Assembly: GCA_019722365.1 (NCBI GenBank) | Contig: JADFUC010001548.1 | Location: forward strand, 1-64,000 | DNA length: 64,000 nt | From: Lithospermum erythrorhizon | Taxonomy: Eukaryota > Streptophyta > Magnoliopsida > Boraginales > Boraginaceae | Reading direction: 5' to 3' | Part shown: in pieces, positions 1-11,995 of the stretch | Layout: every line of letters starts with the position of its first letter | How positions within the stretch are numbered: the first letter of the stretch is position 1 | Position numbers and translations under genes: made by a program | Notes under the pieces: model-generated | What the model was told of the DNA's origin: nothing | Database searches by the model: none | The model's input: the letters and a program-made list of their open reading frames with translations, nothing else

Positions 1-486
1 CTCAATAGCTGGATTTCAGTTACGTATTGCTAGCAATTTCGTTAAGCTGATAGGTTGAGAACTTTAGGTTTGACATATATAATCAAACTGTGGGTTTTCA
101 ACATAAGTTTTTCATTTGTAGAATGAAAGAAAAACAAAACCTCGGCTTTCTGCATATGGCGAAAATATCAAGGAAGGAATTGAAAATTCTTCTGCTGATT
201 TTCATCAAATCAACCACGTGTTCTAGCAAACCTGAATGTAGGATTGACTTCTCACCGGTGTACTGACCGTAGAAGCTACGTTTGAAGTGCTCAACGATGG
301 AATTCAAAGGAGACTTAGAGTGAAAGAATTTGTTGATAGACTTCCATTTGGCGTCAGTATAAGTGCTACGGTATTAAATGTATTTGTTAATTATGTGTTT
401 AGATTAATTTATATCACATTTTGAGGATCCGGGATGTATGAATTTGGTGTTTATATGGAAATAAAATTAAATGCCAGATTACAACA
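1..486 (+). mobile_element. Ty1/copia LTR, family A, 3' part only (cut by window edge)
   Basis: This stretch matches the last half of the LTR at 7722-8682 in the same orientation. Shared blocks include the text around 'tttgacatataa', 'tttgaagtgctcaa', 'gaatttgttgatagacttcc' and the terminal 'ggatgtatgaatt'. It ends near 'ccagattacaaca', a decayed form of the family's end 'ctagattctaaca'. No primer-binding site follows it; a gypsy LTR in the other orientation does, so it is either a solo LTR or a 3' LTR whose element lies outside the window. Confidence 0.75.
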
Positions 487-1509
487 AACCAAAATACTAA
501 CATTTCGACCAAATTCAATCAACCCAAATTTTCAAGCTTTTTCATTAGCTAGCCGTTTAACAGCCTTTATCACCGAAACTTGATTACTACTCGAGCCTAC
601 TGAAACTAATTTCAGCATAATACCTCGATATTATAAAAATCCAAACAATTCTCAGAAACAACTAAATTCATTCCAAAACAACTATACAATCTCCAACGAC
701 ATACTTTAGCATTTTTACATTTTTCTTCCAAAAGTCAATGTCAGTACCAGCCAGCGTTTGATTCCGTAAAAGCAAGTATTATCAACTGATACCACGATCT
801 AAGTTTAAGTGATAATTCTATGCCATTTTAAATCCCAAAGAAACTCAAAGTCAACCCCAATCTCAAAAGTCAACATCCTCGAAACATTAAAAATACAAAT
901 CCAAACTAGAACTCTAACTCAAAAATAACTAATTTAAGGCCTAAGAATCGTTCTGGCAATATAATTCAAAATCAAAAAGTCGACTCATTAGAAACTCATG
1001 AAATAATAAAAGATCCGACCTTTTTACATGAATCGAAGAAGGATGATGAGGAGAAACTCTCCAAATTTGAGGTCCAAAGCTTGCGAGATGGAAGAGAAAT
1101 CGGAGAAAGAAATTTTAAGGGGGGGAAGAATGGTGCGTTCGGCCGTTTCTCTGGAGGAAGGAGATGGGTTTGAGTTTTTGGGCCTTGGTTGGGTTGTGTG
1201 GTTAATGGAGTGGCCCAATAGTTTTATGTGAGTAGCCGTCGTTTTAATTGATCGATACCTCTCGTTTAACTTATCTTGACAGTAACCAGAACATCGGCGT
1301 TTATAACCAATTATATTACCACCCAACTAATATCATTACCGTTCATTCTGACTTTATAATTCCTAAATACGAGAAATGTACTACTGACCCGACCGATTTG
1401 TTGTATTTCCAAGCTATTCAACTTAGAAATTTTGATTTCTCCCTCGAAATAGTCCACCGAGCAACTAGTATCTTGCTCTGATAATATTAGTACGGAGCAG
1501 GTTATTACA
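487..1509 (-). mobile_element. Ty3/gypsy LTR, 5' end portion
   Basis: Read on the minus strand from 1509 it starts TGTAATAACCTGCTCCG, a typical start of long plant Ty3/gypsy LTRs. The LTR at 13553 starts the same way (TGAAATAACCCGCTCCG). Both then contain a purine-rich block (plus strand) with 'ggaagaagatgg'-like sequence and repeated 'aaagtcaac' words. The small open frames here on both strands (about 1024-1326) are LTR sequence and not genes. No polypurine tract is visible right of 1509, so the partner element is not certain. Confidence 0.55.
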
Positions 1510-2755
1510 AAAATTTAAATATATTGAAAATGAAGTATTACTTATCAGTGGAGAAACTTAGATATACAAAAGAAATAGAAGGCATCTCGGCAAAGATTTT
1601 GCCTTAAACTTTTAAACGTTCAAGCGATGAATAGTTATGTTGTATAACTCAGCAGGTTAAGAATCTAATCGTCTTGATACTTGTATTATGAATATAACTA
1701 AGAACAATGTAAATAGAGCAGAGAGAATAATAAACAAGGAAAAAATATGTTTTATTACTTTTTGGTGTTGTGTAGAATATAATATAATGAGTTCTTTTAT
1801 TTATAGGCTTAGAATCTGATAATAAGGTAAGCTAAGTAAGCTTGTGGTAAATAAAGTAAGCTAGTTCTTCTTTCATCAAGTTATTCAGATTTCTTAGTAA
1901 AGCAAGAGACATCAATCATATATCTTATTTTTCATAACACATTACTTATTTAAAGCAAGTATTTTTCAAAAATTCACTTTTATTTTGTATTATAATCACT
2001 GTATCTGTTTTGCATGATTTTCAAATTAGATTTGCATGTGTAATCATTTTTCTTAATTATTATAAATGTTGCGCTTCATTAATATGAATGATCTATAATG
2101 TATCTATGCGATCATTATCTATTTTTTTATATCATAACTCCCACTAAAATAATTACTGAGTACATGATTAGATATTTATCTTGATCTCTATTTAAAACAT
2201 GTAATTTAGATATAATTTATCTAGCATGATCATAGTATCTTTTTTATATAATTACTCTGCTAAAATAATTACATGATTAGATATTTCGGTCTCTATTTAA
2301 AACATGTAAATTAGACATATATTTAATATGTGTTGTACATAGGTGATGTTTTTGTATATAGCAATCATCGATTATTTTCTTTTCATTTCATTTTAGGATC
2401 ATGTACAATCATTTTTTCATTTCTCCTCTTATATACAATACATAATTTGAATACATAAACATAATATTATGAAATATCAATTATAAAATGGCAGCTTGAG
2501 TTTCCACGAAATTTGGGCTGCAAAATATATAATTATAATAATAATATTATAATAGTTCTACATAATAATAAATAATAAATAATAATAATAATACACAAAA
2601 CATCTAATTATTTAACTAACACCTATTATAATAATAATACAATGGTTCTATATAAAACATATTATTATTTAAGCTATCTAAAATATTAAAGATTGAAAAA
2701 AGGCATATAATGAGAGAAAATAAATATTGAAGAAAAGAATAATAATAAATTAATA
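1510..2755. other. AT-rich intergenic sequence
   Basis: No gene is supported here. The stretch holds a local duplication (2145-2325) and a short aataat-rich microsatellite near 2530-2590. Confidence 0.6.
2145..2325. repeat. Two-copy tandem duplication, period about 112 bp
   Basis: The block with 'taaaataattac', 'atgattagatattt' and 'tctatttaaaacatgtaa' appears at about 2145-2220 and again at about 2256-2325, with small differences. Confidence 0.7.
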
Positions 2756-2990
2756 CTACCTCGTCCATAAAGATTGTCACGATTCGTCTTTTTAAATGGT
2801 CAAGATTAACAAAACTTTCGCGATGATTGTCAAAGAAATGTTTATTTGAATCAAAATTATCAAGTTAATAGTAAAGTATGTTGAAAATATTACATATTAA
2901 TATATTTTTTCAAACAATATATAATACATTAGAAAGTTATTGAGTTATTGAAAAAAAATTAACTTCATTAAAATCAAAATATGAATATAT
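2756..2990. mobile_element. Stowaway-like MITE, right end lost
   Basis: After a TA dinucleotide the left end reads ctacctcgtccataaaga, resembling the Stowaway terminal consensus. The interior shares 'aattatcaagttaatagtaaagta' type sequence and a 'ttaaaatcaaaat' block, in the same order, with the better preserved element at 15401-15648. The expected right inverted terminus is replaced by TA-rich sequence near 2990. Confidence 0.55.
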
Positions 2991-3720
2991 ATATACATCC
3001 CCATGTCTTATATATATGTATATATTAAATTGAAAGTTATCTGTCTGAAATTGAGCAAATATAATTACATTTATTGATAAATATAGAATTTGAATAAATT
3101 AAGCGTCATGAGAGATAAATAAATAAAATTGTAATTGCTTGATTGGGATGCGTGGCAATTATAAAGTATATATGTGCAGAATGTATGATGTATCGTCACT
3201 GCATCTTTATGCGTATGTTCTTATGATTCCGTTCAGATTATTAATCTTAAATATGTGTAAGTATAAACTATGATGAATACTTAATAGTGATTCTTACTAT
3301 TAGAGCTAAATGAGTTCTGCGTCAATTGGAATTATTAATTAAGATAATTTTTACCTAACTTTTAGATTTTTTAGTGAGAAGGGTAATTTAGTAATTAATA
3401 ATATGAAAAGGAAGAAAGCAGGCAACCGCACTGATTTTTATATCTTAGTGATGATTAGTGATTAGTCAATGGTAGTGATTCTTTTTCTTTGTCATTTCAC
3501 GATAATTAATACCAACAAAATATTACAAACCAAAAATAAAACTCTACCGATAATATCAATAAATTACTTTGTGAATCTACAAAATTTGAGGATGCTACTT
3601 AGTATTTAAAATAGTAATTAACCTACAACAGAATATAATGTGAAAATTTAAAATTAACAAAATTATTGAAAGAATAACTCTAGTTAATGACTAGACATTG
3701 ACTTACTTTACAATTCAATT
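2991..3720. other. AT-rich intergenic sequence
   Basis: I see no gene, repeat family or RNA in this stretch. Confidence 0.5.
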
Positions 3721-4679
3721 AAATAACTCAATTCAGAATTCCTCATTCACACACACATCTATCCAATTTCAAGAATTACAAAACTTATGACATTCTCCTC
3801 CTCTAAGGGCTTCGACCATTTAATCTACTAAATAAAATATGAACAAGAACATTGTCTTGAAAAATTACTTTTATTTTGATAAATTACTACAACTGATACG
3901 ATTATCGCATATGTTAAACAAAATTTATAATGAAGGAGGAGATAGGAAGGAAGCTTGAGTGATGTAGAATGAGTCTATTATGACACTTACATCAATAAAC
4001 AAACAGGTACCATCAGGACAAGCAGTCTTGAGGTTTTAGAAATGTGACTTTAGAAACCCAGAATCAGCAGAATTCAGGTGAATGAGGCGTAAATTTCAAA
4101 CAATAAATGACGTTAATAGTGTGACCTTTTATTTTTCATTTATTTTATCTTTCAAAACAAACAATAAAAATCTCGTTACAATATTCTTGTCATCCTTTTA
4201 TTTAAAAGATTCCATAGCCGGTCCTGGAGAATGCCGCAAGTTTTGCAACTCTCGGAAATGTGTAAGCAAGTATATGAGCAGAAAATTCGAAGGCAAACTA
4301 ACGCAGTAATAGCATCTTGACATCTAGGCGAGTTAAAGTGTTAAAGGTACTCTTCTTATGAGAAAATAGTTAGAGGAGGAAATTTTCACTCGGCTAGTTT
4401 ACAAAACTCTTCATCTTGAATTCTTTTATTCCTTGAGTTTATGAACTATATTGTTGAATGATGAATGTAATCGTTTGATATGTATTAAAAAAAAAAAAAA
4501 AAAAAAGTATATGAACGAAAATTATAGTTACTCAATGACATCATTGATGTTAATGCAACCTAATGCCTTTATTTATTTTGCCATTGTTGACATTTTCGTA
4601 GTTAGAAGCAAAAAGAACAATATTACGCATAATAAAAAAATAAACATATTAGAGATGCCATCACAACAAACATCCTATT
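3721..4679 (-). pseudogene. Triplicated gene fragment, copy 1 (split by a retro-insertion)
   Basis: This is the first of three direct copies beginning with 'aataactcaa' and 'cctcattcacacacacatc'. On the minus strand the unit includes a short coding-like stretch ending in a run of small hydrophobic residues, then a 3'-UTR-like AT-rich tail. In this copy the reading frame is shifted and stopped. It differs from copies 2 and 3 by an extra block at 4288-4504 flanked by a direct duplication. I do not recognise the parent gene. Confidence 0.6.
4268..4523 (+). mobile_element. Polyadenylated retro-insertion with target-site duplications
   Basis: The sequence 'aagtatatgagcagaaaatt' at 4268-4287 recurs as 'aagtatatgaacgaaaatt' at 4505-4523. 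Between them lie about 217 bp that sister copies 2 and 3 lack, ending in a run of about 20 A residues (4487-4506). A duplicated target and a terminal poly(A) tail are the marks of target-primed reverse transcription. The insert has no visible Pol III A and B boxes. It ends in an AT-rich stretch containing 'aatgatgaatgtaatc', which looks like a plant poly(A) signal region. It is therefore more likely a truncated mRNA 3' end than a SINE, although a SINE is not excluded. Confidence 0.65.
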
Positions 4680-5371
4680 AAATAACTCAAGTTATCATAA
4701 TTCCTCATTCACACACACATCTATACAATTTCAAGAATTACAAAATTTATGACATTTTCCTCTCAAAGGGCTTCGATCATTTAATCTACTAAACAAAATA
4801 TGAACAAGAACATTGTCTTGAAAAATTACTTTTATTTTGATAAATTACTACAACTGATATGATTATCGCATATGTTAAACAAAATTTATAATGAAGGAGG
4901 AGATAATAAGAAGCGAGTAATGTAGAATGAGTCTAGTATGATGCACATCAACAAAAAAACGAGTACCATTGGGACAAGGGGAATGTGAGGTTTTAGAAAC
5001 CCAGAATCAGCAGAATTCAGGTGAATGAGGCGTAAATTTCAAACAATCAATGACTCTAGTGTGACCTTTAATTATTTCATTTATTTTATCTTTTAAAACA
5101 AACAATACAACAATACATTATTCTTGTCATCCTTTTTTATTTAAAAGATTTGCTGAAGTCCTGGAGGTACCGCAAGTTTTGCAACTCGAAAATGTGTAAA
5201 CAGTGTATGAATTGAAGAATTATAGTTAGTCAATGACATGCTTGATGGTGTGCATCCTAATTTATTTATTTTTACTCATTATGGACATTTTTCATGGATT
5301 AAAAGCTAGAACAATATTAGGCATAATAAAAATAAACATATTAAGAGATACATAACAACAATATCCCATTA
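4680..5371 (-). pseudogene. Triplicated gene fragment, copy 2
   Basis: This copy aligns along its whole length with copies 1 and 3, including 'aacattgtcttgaaaaatta' and 'agaatcagcagaattcaggtg'. On the minus strand the coding-like stretch meets a stop right after the PEFC residues, where copy 3 has PEFRW, so it is a pseudogene copy. Confidence 0.6.
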
Positions 5372-5988
5372 AAATAACTCAAGTCTTTAAATTCCTCATT
5401 CACACACACATCTATCCAATTTAAGAATTCTAAAACTACACATTCTCCTTCTCGAAAGGGCTTCAACCATTTAATCTACTAAATAAAATATGAACAAATA
5501 TTGTCTTGAAAAATTACTTATGTTTTGATAAATTACTACAATTGATACGATTATCGCGTATGTTAAACAAAATTTATAATGAAGGAGGAGGTAGGAAGAA
5601 CGAGGTGATGTAGAATGAGGCTAGTATGCCGCACATCAATAAACAAACGGGTGCCATTAGGACAAAGCAGAACATGAAGGTTTTAGAAGCCCAGAACCAT
5701 CGGAATTCAGGTGAAGAAGGCGTAAATTTCAAATCAAAGACGCTAATAGTATGACCTGTTATTTCATTCATTTTATCTTTTTTAAAACAAAAATAACAAC
5801 CTCATTACAATATTCTTATTAATCCTTTTATTTAAAAGGAATTTATAAGCGGTCCTGAAATGCCGCAAGTTTGCAACTCTCGAAATGTGTAAAAACAAAT
5901 TGTGAATGAGGAGTATAGTTACTCAAGCAATGACATGCTTGTTATTGCATTCTATTTATTTATTTTTGTTAGAAGGCTAGAGGTCCAT
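5372..5988 (-). pseudogene. Triplicated gene fragment, copy 3 (longest open frame)
   Basis: This is the third direct copy. On the minus strand it keeps an open frame at 5574-5771 (65 residues) containing KFTPSSPEFRWFW, a hydrophobic run (FCFVLMAPVCLLMCGILA) and the end FFLPPPSL. It looks like the C-terminal exon of a small membrane protein followed by its 3' UTR. The ATG at 5771 may not be the true start, because the conserved part begins inside the frame. I do not recognise the family. Since copies 1 and 2 are broken in the same place, this copy may also be non-functional. Confidence 0.45.
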
Positions 5989-6600
5989 GCGCTATAAAAT
6001 CATTCTCTAATTTTATGCTTGTTGAAATCATACTAACTAGAATCGTCCCAAGTCTTGGGCCAAAGTCGTAAATCGATGGATGACTCAGTTGAAAAAGACC
6101 CACCTTTATCCTTAAATAACTTGATAAAATAACATAAATAAAGAAGAATAGTTTTAAAATAATCCATCATGATATTTTCTATGCATAAAATCACCACATA
6201 TATATTGTCAAACTACAAAATGTCAACAATATACAATCGACATCTCAGAAATAACCACAATATAAACATATTGCCTAACCAAAAACAACAAGAAGATTGT
6301 GAGGATCTATTTTGGCGTCAGCTCGCACTAAGCATAGTCCAGATCACTTGAAATGAATCAAGAAACGTCTTTTCAAACTTTATGCTTAAAATAAAATGCC
6401 GCCCGTGGCGAATAGAGATTAATAATTTGTGAAGGCTTTAGTGAGTCTTTATCTCGGGGGTGGAAGTAACTTCCAGCACGTCGTGAAATCTTATAAGGAA
6501 TAACTAATTTCGCATAAAATAGATAGTTATTCTTTGAATCTGATTCAAGGAAGTATAATATGAAATAAAAAATGTCATTCATGAGTTCTCGTGATGAAAT
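5989..6600. other. Intergenic sequence left of the gypsy element
   Basis: Short open frames occur on both strands, but none resembles a known protein. The minus-strand frame 6373-6582 may be decayed gypsy integrase sequence, but I see no zinc finger or catalytic residues to prove it. Confidence 0.4.
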
Positions 6601-7721
6601 GCTACGTCGTAAAAGTACATATCACTAATATCGACATAACGATTATTATAGGTGTAGGCTTCATCGACTAAACATCTGTGATCTAGTCTGAGCGTACAAC
6701 TATAATCATTGCATTGTAAGAGACTCAACAAATACCGCATGAGAAGTCCGATCTGGCTTCCGACTTTGACTTCCCCGATTATCTTTTACATTTCTCATCT
6801 TTTTTGTTGCCCTCGAGTATTCGACCCGAGAAGAACGGTCGAACTACGATTTCAAACAAACCATACCATCAGCTCCGCTCCAAAATTAACACCGAATTTA
6901 GCCCATGCATTCAATGGCTCCTTGCGTCTCACTTACGACTCGTCGTGACGCGCGTTCGCCTTCGGGATGATACTTTCGATGGAAGCTTGTCATGTCGTGA
7001 TAAACTCCGTCCATATGACCTCGATTCAATGGGGGAGGCATTGAAACTTTGTGATCGATACAAAAATTTTGCGAAATTGTACAAAATAATGCCTCGAATC
7101 TTAAAGTGCGAACACAATTGCATTTAGTTAAATAAATGCGTCGGATAATTTTTCGTGATTTCTCTAAATTGTCGCGTCATGCGTTATCGCATCCCCACGA
7201 TGTGGCCAACTGTCGCTGCCTGACATAGCATCGACCCACGATGTGGCCTTTGTCCTTTATCGCGACATAGCCATCACATCTGACGGAAGAGTAAATCTCT
7301 TATTGTGACCGTGAATTTCTGCTCAACTCATTTAGGCAGCGATCGTAATCTGCTCCCGACAAATGGAACTCCGCTACGGTCAACTGGTCATGGGTAGCGA
7401 TAATTGAGAAGTCACGTATAAATCTCAGATAGTATCAGCTAGACCGAGGAAAACTTTGTATTTTAGTAACGCTCATTGGGTCATTCTCAATTAAATCCAC
7501 GGCCTCGACTTTTTGGGGATCGACACTTATACCTACTCACAATCTTTGTGACCCGAAGCTGCCTTTTCAACCCGGAATTCACCTTGGAAAATTTATACAG
7601 TCATTTTTCCTCCAAAGTCTCAGCGATTCTCGAAGTATTCTTGTCTCTCCACTGCTCACGAGAATATCAAAATATAAATCAATAGACACCGCCACAAATT
7701 TAACTCAAGTAAGAGGCGGAG
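6600..7721 (-). pseudogene. Ty3/gypsy pol, left part: end of RT, RNase H, linker
   Basis: On the minus strand, in broken frames, I can follow the usual Ty3/gypsy pol order. The palm motif region (FVAVSID then a decayed DDIL) sits near 7670-7705, followed by FLGLAD near 7440-7470. The RNase H core AIVFALKIRG is at about 7080-7115, and then the linker leads toward integrase (RPFFSGRILEGNKKDE near 6790-6840). Many frameshifts and stops rule out function. The integrase core itself is not recognisable. The segment continues the RT that begins at 8683-9130, on the far side of an inserted copia LTR. Confidence 0.75.
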
Positions 7722-8682
7722 GCGGTGGAAATCAATGAGAATTGATTCACTTTTTATTGTGCCCGTTGCGATAGTGTATGATTCATTTACGGAGTTGGTT
7801 AAATATGATTCTTTGGAGGCGAGTATTCGCGCCCAAGTAATTGTATATTACTAGTTTGGAGTTACTACATGATAATTTAAGGGGTTATGAAGCGATGCTA
7901 GATCTTCTTCGTTAATCGTTATAATAATAGTAATTGGTCGATTATTATTATTATACGACTTACTATTATCTGAGCCTAGAGGTCACCTTGCTTGTCTGAT
8001 GGCGATTGGATTATATTTCATGTATGAAATTAAACTACATTGCTAAATTGAGAGTTGATTGTAATCAGCGAATATTCTGTTAGGATTTTACGTTAATAAT
8101 GTAAAAATATAAATTGGATGAACCGAATTAATTAATTAGTCAATTGAATTAATTCGATGATAGTTGAATTGAGAACATTGTGCTTGTTAGTTACTATTAA
8201 CAACTTGTTAGTGTTTGATTTTATAGCGGTTTAATTAAATTTAACGAATTCGGGTGTTAAGGTATTAGGTTGAGCTTTTTAGGTTTGACATATAAGCTAA
8301 GCTTATTAGGTTTTCATATAACTTTTCATGAATAAAAAAACAGCCTCCTCCGTTTCTCAGATTTGGCGAAATGTTCGAGGGAAAATTGAAAATTCTTATA
8401 GCGATTTTTAATCAATCGACCCATTGTTCTGTGAGCACAAATGTAGGATTCAACCTCTCCTAGTGTGCAACCAACTAGAGGCACTACATTTGAAGTGCTC
8501 AAATTTGGAATTCAAAGGAGGCTTCGTGAAAGAATTTGTTGATAGACTTCCGCTGGCATCACTGTAAGTGCTCTGTTATTCCTGTGAGGTATTAATTATG
8601 TGTTTTAGATAATTTATATCGTTTGAGGATCAGGATGTATGAATTTTGTGTTTATCTAAATGGAAATTCATACTAGATTCTG
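7722..8682 (+). mobile_element. Solo Ty1/copia LTR, family A, inserted in gypsy RT
   Basis: The element runs from 'tggaaatcaatgagaattga' (a worn TGTTGGAAATC start) to 'catactagattctga' (a worn ...TTCTAACA end), about 960 bp. It contains the 'aataatagtaattgg' block and the 'gggatgtatgaatt'-like 3' tail found in all LTRs of this group. Immediately to the right, on the minus strand, gypsy RT reads FMNRVF; to the left it resumes with the palm strand. No copia coding sequence or primer site is attached, so it is a solo LTR left by LTR-LTR recombination. Confidence 0.8.
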
Positions 8683-9480
8683 AGGAACACCCGATTCATA
8701 AAGGTCCATAAATGTTGCGGGGGCATTCGTCTAAACTGGCTTGGCGTCGCTGGCTTCGTAGTGCCAGTATCTTGTTCTAAATGCGGAGCCACGTCGTAAA
8801 TCCTCCTTAATCCTCGTGATGGTAGCGACCTCGAAGTCAATCTTAGAAAATACCGAGGGCATCCTTGATTGATCAAGCGAGATCATCAATCTGAGCAACG
8901 GATATCGATTCTTAGGTATTCTTTGTTGGTGCCTATAATCAATCTGAAGCCTCGGAGATCGTCTAGCAACAAAATAGGGCCTTGGTGAAGTAGCAGTCGA
9001 ATGATCCACCCATCCAACGATTCACATGGTACATTTCAACTCATTTAACTCTGGGAGCCATTACATGTAAGGTGCCATAGAAATCGGAGTAAGTACCGGG
9101 GAATTAATTCTATGGAAACTCCGCTTTTAATATGAGGAGGAAATCAGGTGACTCCTCGGGGAAACACATCAACATACTCTCTGCGACATGCATCTCTCTG
9201 AAATCGATCTTCTCGCTGCGGGTGTCGACAACATGGGCAAGATAACTTGACACATCCATACCGACATCTTATGGGCAACCCAAAGAGAAAAGGCAAAGAG
9301 GAAAGAATTTTTCTCAACAGGGAAAGAGAGGAATCTTCGTTACGAGGGACTAGATATTGATCTTCTTAAGATGACATGGCTCCTATCCACCCGCTGATAT
9401 CTCCCCAACGAATCCATTCCCAGAATAAGATCAAAATTATTAATCTCGAAAAGGTAATAAATCTATCTCCCGAACATTGA
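8683..9480 (-). pseudogene. Ty3/gypsy pol, right part: protease and start of RT
   Basis: Reading the minus strand from right to left: DFDLILGMDS at 9409-9440 matches the sequence just after the aspartic-protease core in chromoviral pol. Around 9055-9110 is the RT entry motif (SDFYG...MAPRE). At 8731-9000 is a clear RT fingers/palm segment containing IDYR, KNRYPL, ASVFSKID-type (here PSVFSKIDFE), FRTRYWHYE and finally FMNRVF at about 8695-8715. Frameshifts separate these motifs. The element is non-autonomous and old, or the sequence here is error-prone. Confidence 0.85.
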
Positions 9481-11190
9481 TTTTAATACTTATGGGATAA
9501 TTTCTAAATCTCATCCAATCTTAATAGACTTTCCACTTTGGGAGTTAAATTAGAAGTGGTATAGCAAGAATTTCTCTAGTTTTAGGAATACTCTGCAAGG
9601 AGATTCGAGAGATATGAAGAATGAGTAGCTCGAAATCAAAGCAAGACTTTTGCTCTAACCAGCATAAATTTAAAGTTTACATTGCAGCTGCAGGGGAATC
9701 ACGAGCTTATATTTGAGTAGCGTAAATATCTGCCCGTGACTAGTTAAAACATACATTAGTCAATGACATTACTACTGACTATTTCGACTCCATGAAAACT
9801 TTGCTCTACCAGCAGATACGACCTCGACTTCATGATAGCCTCACTGCCGCTTTCATTCTTTGAGTAAATGTCTTTAGCGCTCCAGCTAACAGCTGCCTCA
9901 CAGGGGACAATCAGCGTAAATGTGCCGCTTCTGGCGACATCAATAACGGACAGCTGTCTCGGCGTGCAACGGCCTATCGCGGTTTACACTTAGCGGAAAC
10001 ACCATTGTTACTCTGCCTCCCAGCCAACCTCTACGAGATCACGAGGGCAGTTAAAAGACACAGGCATAGAAGCATTAATAGTCTTTGAATTGAAATTAAT
10101 GCTTGAGAACCTTAAGCCCGACTACAGCGAAATGCTTGACATGTGATGGGCGTCCTGAAACGAACTTCATTGACGCCCCATCTTGGGAGCGTCATATGTT
10201 TCCTCTTTATACAGCAGTTGGACACTCGGCCGAATCCATCTGCACATGGGCATCGTTCCTTTAGTTAGGGAAAGTTGCATAATTCTTGAGTGACAATGCA
10301 GTGCGGATCTCCCGGTTAAAATTTCCGTCCCTAAATCTACCGATCCTCTTCCTCTCATTAGGAAGCCGGCGAGAGATCCTTGAATCTTTCTTGTAGTCAA
10401 CTTTATATTTACGCCCCTTCTTGGGCTGGATCAATTCTCTCTGCAGAGGCTGACATATGCACCTTAAGGCAGGCTCCTCGAAATAATTCCCTGGGCCCGA
10501 TCCCTTGTGGCGGTGTTCGCCCGGCCTTGATCAAAGATCGGTGTACATTCTCCATGATCTCGGCTCCCGCTGTGTAATCTGTGGGCTGCCGAATATGGTC
10601 CTCGACTCCCCAGTAACTCCACGTAGGCTCAAATATACTCTCCAGAGTCTTGAATGAACTCACAATTCTGAATAGGAGAATGAAACTCAGAAACAGGCCG
10701 GCGGGTCCACGAGAAAGTGGTGAATAACTTTATACCCTTAACTCGGCTTCACACTTTAGCGGCGAATGCTACTGGTCTCGATCTCACGATATTTACCCCG
10801 AGAATCTTGTGGTCCCAGCGCTAGGCTCGTCGGCACTGCAATCTTTATCCACGTTTACTGCGACTACGGCGCTCTACCCGCTCAAGCTTTCTACCATGAC
10901 TCACCATTGCTTCTTCTTGCTGGCGGCCATGACAGAAACAGACCTGCGTGGTAGCATCCTGGCTTGATCTGAAATAGCAAAGAAAGGAAAGAGATGGACC
11001 CTTGAGAAAATCTGATATAGACAACTCTACAACAGAAAAGCTGCTCAGCCTGAAGCGCATGCTTAAGCAATAAGACCTGAAGACTTTTGAGCTCACGATA
11101 CCAAGTCTCTTATTGGCGTCGTGTGCAGAGATTAAGATCGTGCTGGCGCATGCTGTAGAGAGTCGCGTCGATGGATCTGATAACAATATG
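9481..11190 (-). pseudogene. Ty3/gypsy gag region (decayed)
   Basis: Lying upstream of protease and downstream of the LTR on the minus strand, this is where gag must be. Open frames at 10409-10663, 10167-10400 and 10845-11186 on the minus strand are relatively GC-rich and low in stops. A lysine/serine-rich start (ATGGCCGCCAGCAAGAAGAA, near 10910-10930) fits a gag N-terminus. A possible zinc knuckle near 9930-10010 is too worn to confirm. The assignment rests on position and composition more than on sequence identity. Confidence 0.5.
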
Positions 11191-11811
11191 ACTGCTTTGA
11201 CATTAACAAAATAAAACTCTACGCTTTCGTATTGATGTTAAATATGCGTCAGCCAACAACCAGGACAACCTGATACAAATCCACAGATAATATAACCGGG
11301 GATATCTGAGAATCAAAATACTGACATAGGGAAAGTATGACAACGGACCCCTCGATAAAATACAACCGCAACAATCTAGAAATCACAATACAGAAATATC
11401 TGGTCGACAACAAAAGGGAATGGTGATGAGGACTTACATGCCGCCTTACTTTCGCTTTATGATGTCTTTATTTCCATTCATGAAAGCAGATCTCATTGCA
11501 TAGCGATCGCTCTCTTGAGACACAGGCATAAAAAGCGTCCGCCCGTAGAAAAGAGGGAGTCGGTATTTCTTAGGCGAGTGAATACAAATACCACGAGGCT
11601 TGTAACTTGATCACGTATAATCGAAGCTTATATATATATAACGTATGTATATACGTGTCATCTTTGCGTAATGAATAAGCATCCTGAAATAGCAGATTCT
11701 CTTATACGATATCCGCATGTATCTTATACGTAGGAGCTTATAACCGTAATAATGCATATTCGTTTAAAGGGAAATAGTCTCGGCACACAAATTCATCAAA
11801 ATCAAATCAAA

Positions 11812-11995
11812 TGAGAATCCACCTCCGCAGAAGCAAAAGTAAACAAATGAGGAATCGCCTCCGCGAAATAACCAACAAATGAGAATCCACCTCGACAAAT
11901 AACCAAAAAATGAGAATCACCTCCACAAAATAATACACATATGAGAATCCACCTCCAAATAATACACATGCCAGAGTCACCTCGAATAATCGAGA
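11812..11995. repeat. Minisatellite, about 35-40 bp unit, about 5 copies
   Basis: The core 'atgagaatccacctcc' with a following 'aaataacac' or 'aataaccaa' recurs at about 11812, 11848, 11880, 11910, 11941 and 11970, with some decay. It lies inside the gypsy LTR. Confidence 0.75.

Noticed and set aside
1024..1326. Overlapping open frames on both strands (about 67-100 residues)
   Set aside because: They lie within gypsy LTR sequence, show no conserved motif and mirror each other across the strands.
10380..10954. Plus-strand open frames in the gypsy region (62-65 residues)
   Set aside because: The retroelement genes run on the minus strand here, and these frames are antisense to the presumed gag.
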